Source of the DNA: an uncultured Haemophilus sp.
GTDB lineage: Bacteria; Pseudomonadota; Gammaproteobacteria; Enterobacterales; Pasteurellaceae
DNA: 16,110 nucleotides
Direction of reading: 5' to 3'
NCBI RefSeq assembly: GCF_905207935.1
Contig: NZ_CAJLNI010000035.1
Coordinates: forward strand, 1-16,110
The notes below the pieces were generated by a model. The model worked only from the letters and a program-made list of their open reading frames with translations, was not told the DNA's origin and searched no databases. This document shows positions 6,176-12,624 of the stretch, piece after piece. The position numbers were made by a program, and so were the translations under genes. Position 1 is the first letter of the stretch; each line of letters begins with the position of its first letter.

Positions 6176-7240
6176 ATGTCTGAATTAAAAAATGATCGTT
6201 ATTTAAAAGCCTTATTACGTGAACCAGTGGATATGACACCCGTATGGATGATGCGCCAAGCGGGACGCTATTTGCCTGAATATAAAGCAACACGTGCAGA
6301 AGCGGGCGATTTTATGTCTCTTTGCCGCAATGCGGATTTAGCTTGTGAAGTTACCTTACAGCCACTTCGTCGCTATGCTTTAGATGCGGCTATTTTATTT
6401 TCAGATATTCTGACTATTCCTGATGCGATGGGCTTAGGATTAAGTTTTGGTGCAGGTGAAGGCCCGAAATTTGCTCATCCAATTGAAAACAAAAGTGCGG
6501 TCGAAAATTTACCGATTCCTGACCCTGAAGGCGAACTTCAATATGTGATGAATGCTGTTCGCACAATTCGTCGCGAACTAAAAGGCGAAGTGCCACTGAT
6601 TGGTTTCTCTGGTAGCCCGTGGACACTGGCGACTTATATGGTTGAAGGTGGTAGCAGCAAGACCTTCAATAAAATCAAAAAAATGATGTATGCCGAACCG
6701 CAAACTTTGCATCTTTTATTAGATAAAGTAGCGGATTCCGTGATTTTATACTTAAACGCGCAAATCAAAGCAGGTGCACAAGCGGTCATGGTATTTGATA
6801 CTTGGGGCGGTGTGTTAGGTCATCGTGAATATTTAGACTTCTCTCTGCAATATATGCACAAAATCGTCGATGGTTTAATTCGTGAACACGATGGCCGTAA
6901 AGTACCGGTGACTTTATTTACTAAAGGCGGCGGGTTATGGTTAGAAGCCATGGCAAATACAGGATGTGATGCGCTCGGATTAGACTGGACCGTTAATTTG
7001 GCTGATGCGAAAGCACAAGTAGGCCATAAAGTGGCACTACAAGGCAATATGGATCCAAGCGTGTTATATGCCCCGGCAGAACGTATTGAGCAAGAAGTGC
7101 GGTCAATTTTAGCTGATTTTGGCCAAGGTAGCGGACACGTGTTTAATTTAGGTCATGGTATTCACCAAGATGTGCCGGAAAGTGCGCCAAAAATCTTCGT
7201 GGATGCGATTCATGAGTTCTCTAAAGCCTATCATAAATAA
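6176..7240 (+). CDS. hemE: Uroporphyrinogen III decarboxylase
   Basis: HemE removes four acetate carboxyls from uroporphyrinogen III to give coproporphyrinogen III in cytoplasmic heme biosynthesis. The 354-residue length equals that of the E. coli enzyme. Visible active-site blocks are MRQAGRYLPEY (26-36), with the substrate-binding arginines R27 and R31, and FSDILTIPDAMG (75-86), with the catalytic aspartate at 77. The C-terminal GNMDP and NLGHGIHQDVP blocks are also present. The ATG at 6176 has a TAAAGGAA site; the longer frame from 6125 would overlap the nudC end. The gene is intact and carries two uptake signals (6493, 7095). H. influenzae, a heme auxotroph, lacks most early heme genes. 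Confidence 0.97.
   Translation: MSELKNDRYLKALLREPVDMTPVWMMRQAGRYLPEYKATRAEAGDFMSLCRNADLACEVTLQPLRRYALDAAILFSDILTIPDAMGLGLSFGAGEGPKFAHPIENKSAVENLPIPDPEGELQYVMNAVRTIRRELKGEVPLIGFSGSPWTLATYMVEGGSSKTFNKIKKMMYAEPQTLHLLLDKVADSVILYLNAQIKAGAQAVMVFDTWGGVLGHREYLDFSLQYMHKIVDGLIREHDGRKVPVTLFTKGGGLWLEAMANTGCDALGLDWTVNLADAKAQVGHKVALQGNMDPSVLYAPAERIEQEVRSILADFGQGSGHVFNLGHGIHQDVPESAPKIFVDAIHEFSKAYHK
6493..6501 (+). repeat. DNA uptake signal, in hemE
   Basis: Exact signal on the plus strand, encoding part of NKSAVEN in hemE. Confidence 0.9.
7095..7103 (+). repeat. DNA uptake signal, in hemE
   Basis: Exact signal on the plus strand, encoding part of QEVRSI in hemE. Confidence 0.9.
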
Positions 7241-7251
7241 GCGAGAAAAAA

Positions 7252-7842
7252 ATGCGAAATCCGATTCACAAGCGTCTCGAAAATCTCGAAAGCTGGCAAC
7301 ATCTGACCTTTATGGCTTGCTTATGCGAGCGTATGGCACCTAACTTTGCCCTATTCTGCCAAATGACGGAACAAAAGCCTGCAGACAAAACCTATCACAA
7401 CATTTTAAACTTAGTGTGGGAATTTCTAACCGTTAAAGGGGCGAAAATCAATTTCGAAAACCAATTAGAGAAGCTCGAAGAGATTATTCCTGATGTGAAT
7501 GATTATGACTTCTTTGGTGTGGTACCTGCTCTCGATGCTTGTGAAGCGCTAGGTGAATTGTTGCATGCGATTATCGCGGGCGAGACACTTGAAAAAGCAA
7601 TTCAAATCAGCCAAATTTCATTAGGCACGGTTTGTTCTTTGTTAGAAACACAAGAAGATCGAGATCTTTCTGAAACTGAACTGAAAAGCCGTGAAGAAAT
7701 TGAAGAAGAACTTGACCTTCAATGGCAAATCTATCGACTACTCAAAGACTGCGAAAAACGCGATGTAGACTTGATTTTATCCCTCCGAAACGAGATCAAA
7801 CAGGAGGGAATCTCCAATATTGGTATAAAAATTGAGCAATAA
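7252..7842 (+). CDS. yjaG: YjaG family protein (DUF416)
   Basis: The 196-residue product has the same length as E. coli YjaG and shares its opening (NPIHKRLENLESWQHLTFMACLCERM against a near-identical enteric version, as I recall). It also shares the ending SNIGI. It is acidic, soluble and mainly helical in appearance, with no signal or membrane segment. The function is unknown. It lies 11 bases after hemE with only a weak ribosome site (GCGAG), consistent with read-through from the nudC-hemE transcript, and HU follows. In enterics nfi normally sits between hemE and yjaG; here there is no room for it. Confidence 0.9.
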   Translation: MRNPIHKRLENLESWQHLTFMACLCERMAPNFALFCQMTEQKPADKTYHNILNLVWEFLTVKGAKINFENQLEKLEEIIPDVNDYDFFGVVPALDACEALGELLHAIIAGETLEKAIQISQISLGTVCSLLETQEDRDLSETELKSREEIEEELDLQWQIYRLLKDCEKRDVDLILSLRNEIKQEGISNIGIKIEQ

Positions 7843-7909
7843 CGTGAGATTTGTCACAATTTTTGCAAATCGGGCTTTTATTTCCCCCCAAGTTCGATTA
7901 GACTTGCCC

Positions 7910-7936
7910 AAGCCGTAGCAGTTAAAAGCTACGCTT
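7910..7936 (+). other. Hairpin in the spacer upstream of the HU gene
   Basis: CGTAGC (7914-7919) pairs with GCTACG (7928-7933) around an 8-base loop. AAG/CTT extends the stem across a bulged C at 7913. It lies 44 bases before the HU start codon. There is no strong T run, so it is a poor terminator for yjaG; a structured HU leader is an alternative. I could not define a convincing HU promoter in this 137-base spacer. Confidence 0.4.
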
Positions 7937-7979
7937 ATTTGAATAGAGTCAATTTTAATTTAACAGAAGGTACAAATTT

Positions 7980-8252
7980 ATGAACAAAACAGATTTAATC
8001 GATGCAATTGCAAGTGCAGCTGAATTAAACAAAAAACAAGCTAAAGCTGCATTAGAAGCGACTTTAGCAGCTATCACTGGTAGCCTTAAAAAAGGTGAAC
8101 CTGTTCAATTAATCGGTTTCGGTACATTCAAAGTAAACAAACGTGCTGCACGTACTGGCCGTAACCCACAAACTGGTGCTGAAATCAAAATCGCAGCATC
8201 TAAAGTTCCAGCATTCGTATCTGGTAAAGCATTAAAAGACGCAATCAAATAA
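7980..8252 (+). CDS. hupA: DNA-binding protein HU
   Basis: HU is a small nucleoid protein that binds and bends DNA without strong sequence specificity, as a dimer. The 90-residue product has the typical MNKTDLIDAIA opening, IGFGTF at 45-50 and the DNA-contacting arm signature GRNPQTG at 60-66. Codon choice is strongly biased and uniform, as expected for a highly expressed gene. The ATG follows an AGAAGG site. The position downstream of hemE and yjaG matches hupA of enterics. Many Pasteurellaceae have a single HU, so the A designation reflects synteny rather than a distinct function. IHF subunits are less likely given the length and N-terminus. Confidence 0.95.
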   Translation: MNKTDLIDAIASAAELNKKQAKAALEATLAAITGSLKKGEPVQLIGFGTFKVNKRAARTGRNPQTGAEIKIAASKVPAFVSGKALKDAIK

Positions 8253-8277
8253 TTAGTCTTAAAACGAATTTTAATTG

Positions 8278-8301
8278 AACCCTGCTTTGTCAGGGTTTTT
8301 T
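8278..8301 (+). terminator. Rho-independent terminator of the HU gene
   Basis: AACCCTG (8278-8284) and CAGGGTT (8291-8297) form a perfect stem with a 6-base loop, running into six T. It lies 25 bases beyond the HU stop. Confidence 0.9.
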
Positions 8302-8318
8302 GTTGCCTAAATTTTAGC

Positions 8319-8346
8319 TTTACAATCATCATTTTGCCGATATAAT
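8319..8346 (+). promoter_or_regulatory. Sigma-70 promoter of the deoR-glmS unit
   Basis: TTTACA (8319-8324, 5 of 6) and a perfect TATAAT (8341-8346) are 16 bases apart, giving a start near 8353 and a leader of about 25 bases. It lies between the HU terminator and the regulator gene. Confidence 0.7.
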
Positions 8347-8378
8347 TCCGAACCGAAACTTATTACGGGATATAAATA

Positions 8379-9161
8379 ATGAAACGAAACATTCAACACC
8401 GAAATACCCAACAACGCAGACATGCCATCATGCAACTTCTGCAAGAACAAGGTGAAGTCAGTGTTGAACAACTCGTACAGTTATTTGACACCTCTGAAGT
8501 GACGATTCGAAAAGATCTCACTGCATTGGAAAGTAATGGTTTCCTTCTTCGAAAATATGGTGGCGCCATTTTAATGCCACAAGAAATCATCGAAGAAGAA
8601 CAAGATGATGAACTTTCGCAACGAAAGTTAGTCTTAGCAAAGGCAGCTGCAGAACGTATTCGTGATCACAATCGAATTATTGTGGATAGTGGCAGCACAA
8701 CCGCCGCATTGATTAAACAGCTTAATCGCAAGCAAGGCTTGGTTGTGATGACGAATTCGCTTTCGGTGGCCACAGCATTACGTTCACTCGAAAATGAACC
8801 GACACTCTTAATGACGGGAGGCACTTGGGACACGCGTTCTGAATCCTTCCAAGGCAATATTGCCGAGCAAGTGCTACGTTCTTATGATTTTGACCAATTA
8901 TTTATTGGTGCCGATGGCATTGATTTAGAACGTGGTACAACAACATTTAATGAGTTGGTTCGCTTAAGCCAAGTGATGGCTGAAGTATCTCGTGAAGTGA
9001 TTGTGATGGTGGAATCACAAAAAATTGGCAGAAAAATGCCAAATGTGGAATTAACCTGGCAGCAAATTGATGTGCTGATTACCGATAACAAATTATCTCA
9101 GGCTGACAAAGAAGCCATAATGGCGCAAGGCGTAGAAGTAATTTGTGTGGATGTGGCATAA
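8379..9161 (+). CDS. DeoR/GlpR family transcriptional regulator, probably acting on glmS
   Basis: The 260-residue protein has the two-domain DeoR build. An N-terminal winged helix-turn-helix (about 12-65) contains QLFDTSEVTIRKDLTALE, the family recognition region. A sugar-phosphate sensing domain contains DSGSTTAAL (103-111), TNSLSV (125-130) and GADGID (177-182). Such regulators bind phosphorylated sugars. Its neighbour, 50 bases downstream, is glmS, and DeoR-type regulators next to glmS are known in other proteobacteria (for example GlmR of Pseudomonas). Sensing of an amino-sugar phosphate is therefore a reasonable inference, not shown by the sequence. It has its own good promoter, with no other good one seen before glmS. 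Confidence 0.88.
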   Translation: MKRNIQHRNTQQRRHAIMQLLQEQGEVSVEQLVQLFDTSEVTIRKDLTALESNGFLLRKYGGAILMPQEIIEEEQDDELSQRKLVLAKAAAERIRDHNRIIVDSGSTTAALIKQLNRKQGLVVMTNSLSVATALRSLENEPTLLMTGGTWDTRSESFQGNIAEQVLRSYDFDQLFIGADGIDLERGTTTFNELVRLSQVMAEVSREVIVMVESQKIGRKMPNVELTWQQIDVLITDNKLSQADKEAIMAQGVEVICVDVA

Positions 9162-9211
9162 AATGCGGTCAGAAAAACAAGACTTTTAATTTTATTAAAT
9201 AAGGAAAAACT

Positions 9212-11044
9212 ATGTGTGGTATTGTTGGTGCGGTAGCACAACGTGATGTAGCAGAAATTTTAATTAATGGTTTACACCGCTTAGAGTATCGTGGTTACGA
9301 CTCAGCGGGTGTTGCCGTTGTGGATCCAAACCATGAATTACACCGCGTACGCTGCTTGGGTAAAGTAAAAGCCCTTGATGAAGCTGCTGCTGTAAAACCA
9401 TTAATCGGTGGTACAGGGATCGCTCACACCCGTTGGGCAACTCATGGTGAACCGTCTGAAGCTAATGCTCACCCGCATACTTCGGGCAACTTTGCTGTCG
9501 TCCATAACGGTATCATCGAAAATCACGAAGAATTACGTGAATTACTTAAATCACGTGGCTATGTGTTTAATTCTCAAACTGATACCGAAGTAATTGCTCA
9601 CCTTGTTAATTGGGAAATGCGTACAGCCTCAAATCTTCTTGAAGCTGTCCAAAAAACCGTAAAACAACTTACTGGTGCATACGGTATGGTTGTACTAGAT
9701 CGTGAGCATCCAGAACATTTAGTGGCAGCGCGTTCAGGTAGCCCATTAGTAATTGGTTTAGGAATTGGTGAAAACTTCCTGGCATCTGACCAACTTGCGC
9801 TATTAAGCGTAACTCGTCGTTTCATCTATTTAGAGGAAGGCGATATCGCAGAAATCACACGTCGTACCGTGGATATTTACGATGCGAATGGTCAAAAAGT
9901 AGAACGTGAAGTACACGAGTCTAACCTTGAAAATGACGCTGCAGAAAAAGGCAAATTCCGCCATTTCATGCAAAAAGAAATCTATGAGCAACCAAATGCA
10001 TTAATCAACACAATGGAAGGACGTATCCTTCACAACAACGTGATTGTGGATGCTATTGGTAATGGCGCAGCTGAAATTTTAGAAAAAGTTGAACACATTC
10101 AAATCGTGGCTTGTGGTACTTCTTATAATGCAGGGATGACTGCTCGTTACTGGTTTGAAGCACTTGCTGGCGTGAGCTGTGATGTCGAAATCGCATCTGA
10201 ATTCCGCTATCGCAAATTTGTCACTCGTCCAAATAGCTTGTTAGTGACTATCTCTCAATCAGGTGAAACAGCGGATACCCTTGCAGCACTTCGTCTTGCA
10301 AAAGAAAAAGGTTACATGGCAGCCTTAACGATCTGTAACGTATCAAGTTCATCTTTAGTGCGTGAATCCGATCTTGCCTTCATGACTCGTGCAGGCGTTG
10401 AAGTCGGTGTGGCATCAACTAAAGCGTTTACCACTCAGTTGGCCGCATTATTAATGTTAGTCACTGCAATTGGTAAAGTAAAAGGCAATATCTCAAACGA
10501 ACAAGAAGTGGAAATTGTAAAAGCGTTACAATCACTTCCGGCTGAAGTTGAAAAAGCCCTTGCATTTGATAAAGATATCGAAGCATTAGCAGAAGACTTC
10601 GCAGAGAAAAACCATGCACTATTCTTAGGTCGTGGTGAGTTTTACCCTATCGCAATGGAAGCTTCATTGAAATTAAAAGAAATTTCTTATATTCATGCTG
10701 AAGCTTATGCGGCAGGTGAATTAAAACACGGTCCATTAGCCTTAATCGATGCAGATATGCCGGTTATCGTGGTCGCACCAAACAATGAATTACTTGAAAA
10801 AGTGAAATCAAACATTGAAGAGGTACGTGCGCGTGGTGGTCAGCTTTATGTGTTCGCTGATAAAGAAGCAGGCTTCACACCAAGTGAAGGCATGAAAATC
10901 ATCACTATGCCAAAAGTGAATGAAATTATTGCGCCAATTTTCTACACCGTTCCAATGCAATTATTGTCATACCATGTGGCATTAATTAAAGGAACCGACG
11001 TGGATCAACCTCGTAACTTAGCGAAATCGGTAACCGTAGAATAA
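9212..11044 (+). CDS. glmS: Glutamine--fructose-6-phosphate aminotransferase (isomerizing)
   Basis: GlmS makes glucosamine-6-phosphate from fructose-6-phosphate and glutamine, the entry step to UDP-GlcNAc for peptidoglycan and lipopolysaccharide. The 610-residue length matches E. coli (609). The N-terminal glutaminase domain begins MCGIVGA, with Cys2 as nucleophile after Met removal, and includes HRLEYRGYDSAG and HTRWATHGEPSE. Two SIS sugar-isomerase domains follow, with SQSGETADT in the first, and the C-terminus ends DQPRNLAKSVTVE as in the family. AAGGA lies 7 bases before the ATG. There is no long leader that could hold a ribozyme. It is probably transcribed with the DeoR-family gene. Confidence 0.98.
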   Translation: MCGIVGAVAQRDVAEILINGLHRLEYRGYDSAGVAVVDPNHELHRVRCLGKVKALDEAAAVKPLIGGTGIAHTRWATHGEPSEANAHPHTSGNFAVVHNGIIENHEELRELLKSRGYVFNSQTDTEVIAHLVNWEMRTASNLLEAVQKTVKQLTGAYGMVVLDREHPEHLVAARSGSPLVIGLGIGENFLASDQLALLSVTRRFIYLEEGDIAEITRRTVDIYDANGQKVEREVHESNLENDAAEKGKFRHFMQKEIYEQPNALINTMEGRILHNNVIVDAIGNGAAEILEKVEHIQIVACGTSYNAGMTARYWFEALAGVSCDVEIASEFRYRKFVTRPNSLLVTISQSGETADTLAALRLAKEKGYMAALTICNVSSSSLVRESDLAFMTRAGVEVGVASTKAFTTQLAALLMLVTAIGKVKGNISNEQEVEIVKALQSLPAEVEKALAFDKDIEALAEDFAEKNHALFLGRGEFYPIAMEASLKLKEISYIHAEAYAAGELKHGPLALIDADMPVIVVAPNNELLEKVKSNIEEVRARGGQLYVFADKEAGFTPSEGMKIITMPKVNEIIAPIFYTVPMQLLSYHVALIKGTDVDQPRNLAKSVTVE

Positions 11045-11052
11045 AGTGCGGT
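11044..11052 (+). repeat. DNA uptake signal, touching the glmS stop codon
   Basis: Exact signal on the plus strand; its first base is the last base of the glmS TAA. Confidence 0.9.
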
Positions 11053-11076
11053 TGAAAATCAGCACGTTTTAATACA

Positions 11077-11106
11077 AAAAAGCACAGGTTTAATCCTGTG
11101 CTTTTT
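11077..11106. terminator. Bidirectional terminator between glmS and lpxH
   Basis: AAAAAGCACAGG (11077-11088) and CCTGTGCTTTTT (11095-11106) form a perfect 12-bp stem with loop TTTAAT. T runs occur on both strands. It serves glmS (stop at 11044) and the convergent lpxH (stop at 11109). Confidence 0.92.
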
Positions 11107-11108
11107 GT

Positions 11109-11813
11109 TTAAATAAACCGATAACCGTTCTCTGTTACTTCCAGAATTGAGGCATAATCCTTTCGCCAATCGCCTAACACAATTCGCGTGTACCCTTTTT
11201 CCTGATGGATGGCTTCTCGATGCGTATGACCGTGAATTAATCGATTTACGCCAAATTCTTTTACAGTTTGTGCCGTAAACGCTAAATTCACATCCATTAT
11301 ATCCAGTGACTTATATTGCTTATCTTGTTTACTCTTCGCGCGAATTTTCTCTGCAATTTTTAACCGCACTTTTAATGGCAAGCATAAAAACAATCTTTGT
11401 CGCCATTTTTGATGCACCTTTCGGCGAAATTGTTGATATTTCACATCATCAATACATAAGGTATCACCATGACAAATTAAGGTTTTCACACCATAAAGAT
11501 CAACACAATGATAGTCAGGCAATAACGTTAAACCACAATCTTGTGCAAATTTTTTCCCTACCAAGAAATCTCGATTACCATGAATGAAATAGCAAGCTAT
11601 ACCCTTTTCTGTCAGTTTTTTTATCAACTGTTTTACTTGTGAGATTAAAGGTGAAGTTTCATCGTCACCAATCCAAAAATCAAAAAGATCTCCCAAAATA
11701 TAAACCGCTTGCGATTCTTGTGCTTGATTTTGCATAAAATCGCTAAAAAGTGCGGTTAATTCCGGATGCGTTTCGCTTAAATGAAGATCTGCAATAAAAT
11801 AAATGGGTTTCAT
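11109..11813 (-). CDS. lpxH: UDP-2,3-diacylglucosamine hydrolase
   Basis: LpxH cleaves UDP-2,3-diacylglucosamine to lipid X and UMP, the fourth step of lipid A synthesis, at the inner face of the membrane. The 234-residue protein shows the complete metallophosphoesterase metal-binding set: D9 and H11 (IADLHLS), D42 (GDLFDFWIGDD), N80 (GNRDF), H115 (CHGDT), and H196 and H198 (GHTHR). Start and length match family members (240 in E. coli). A GGAA site precedes the ATG. It is divergent from plsC, so two lipid genes share an 87-base spacer. Uptake signals at 11363 and 11748 lie within it in opposite orientations. Confidence 0.97.
   Translation of the reverse strand: MKPIYFIADLHLSETHPELTALFSDFMQNQAQESQAVYILGDLFDFWIGDDETSPLISQVKQLIKKLTEKGIACYFIHGNRDFLVGKKFAQDCGLTLLPDYHCVDLYGVKTLICHGDTLCIDDVKYQQFRRKVHQKWRQRLFLCLPLKVRLKIAEKIRAKSKQDKQYKSLDIMDVNLAFTAQTVKEFGVNRLIHGHTHREAIHQEKGYTRIVLGDWRKDYASILEVTENGYRFI
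11363..11371 (-). repeat. DNA uptake signal, in lpxH
   Basis: Exact signal on the minus strand, encoding part of PLKVRLK in lpxH. Confidence 0.9.
11748..11756 (+). repeat. DNA uptake signal, in lpxH
   Basis: Exact signal on the plus strand, near codons 19-22 of lpxH. Confidence 0.9.
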
Positions 11814-11863
11814 AACTATTCCGTCATTTTTTTCATTAGATTAGCACACATTTTTGTGTAATT

Positions 11864-11872
11864 TGCTATACT
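11864..11872 (+). promoter_or_regulatory. Extended -10 promoter of plsC
   Basis: TGCTATACT is an extended -10 element (TGn plus TATACT, 5 of 6), 29 bases before the plsC ATG. The -35 region is poor, as is usual for extended -10 promoters. An ACACA/TGTGT inverted repeat (11846-11859) lies just upstream. Confidence 0.6.
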
Positions 11873-11900
11873 TTCCAAAAATTTTAATTAGGTATTTTCT

Positions 11901-12623
11901 ATGTTAAAAATCGCCAGAATTCTCATCGTTGCACTTTGTTGTATTTTAATTTGTGTGCTCGGTACGATCTATTCCTTTATTCGTTTCAAAAACCCAAGCA
12001 ATGTGGGCGTTATGGCTCGCTGGTTTGGTCGTTTATACCCTTTATTTGGCTTAAAAGTAGAACACCGTTTTCCACAAAATAAAGAGAATATGCCGCGTTG
12101 TATTTATATCGGTAACCACCAAAATAATTTCGATATGGTGACCATCTCTTACATGGTACTCCCTCGCACGGTGAGTGTAGGTAAAAAAAGCCTAATTTGG
12201 ATTCCTTTCTTCGGTATTTTATATTGGGTGACGGGCAATATTTTCTTAGATCGTGAAAATCGCTCTAAAGCACACAGCACCATGACAGAACTTGCTCGCC
12301 GTATCAATAAAGACAACCTGTCAATTTGGATGTTCCCTGAAGGCACACGTAGCCGTGGTCGTGGTTTATTGCCATTCAAAACAGGTGCATTCCATGCTGC
12401 AATTGCGGCTGGCGTACCAATCGTGCCCGTTGTGTGCTCGACGACGCATAACAAAATTGATTTGAATCGTTGGGATAACGGTAAAGTGATTTGTGAAATG
12501 ATGGATCCAATTGATGTGTCATCATACACAAAAGACAATGTTCGCGAACTTGCTACTTACTGTCACGATTTGATGGAAAAACGCATCGCTGAACTCGATG
12601 CTGAAATTGCACAAGGAAAATAA
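11901..12623 (+). CDS. plsC: 1-acyl-sn-glycerol-3-phosphate acyltransferase
   Basis: PlsC acylates position 2 of lysophosphatidic acid to form phosphatidic acid at the inner membrane. The 240-residue protein has a hydrophobic N-terminal anchor (about 5-25), the catalytic HX4D box (NHQNNFD, H73 and D78), a GNIFLDR block near 112-118 and the glycerol-phosphate-binding FPEGTR at 145-150. Length and motif positions agree with E. coli PlsC. The ATG follows an AGGT site and an extended -10 promoter. ftsP begins 1 base after the stop, so the two are probably co-translated, as in enterics where plsC and sufI are adjacent. Confidence 0.97.
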   Translation: MLKIARILIVALCCILICVLGTIYSFIRFKNPSNVGVMARWFGRLYPLFGLKVEHRFPQNKENMPRCIYIGNHQNNFDMVTISYMVLPRTVSVGKKSLIWIPFFGILYWVTGNIFLDRENRSKAHSTMTELARRINKDNLSIWMFPEGTRSRGRGLLPFKTGAFHAAIAAGVPIVPVVCSTTHNKIDLNRWDNGKVICEMMDPIDVSSYTKDNVRELATYCHDLMEKRIAELDAEIAQGK

Positions 12624-12624
12624 T

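Noticed and set aside
9162..9211. glmS ribozyme or riboswitch before glmS
   Set aside because: The spacer is only 50 bases, far too short, and glmS ribozymes are typical of Gram-positive bacteria.
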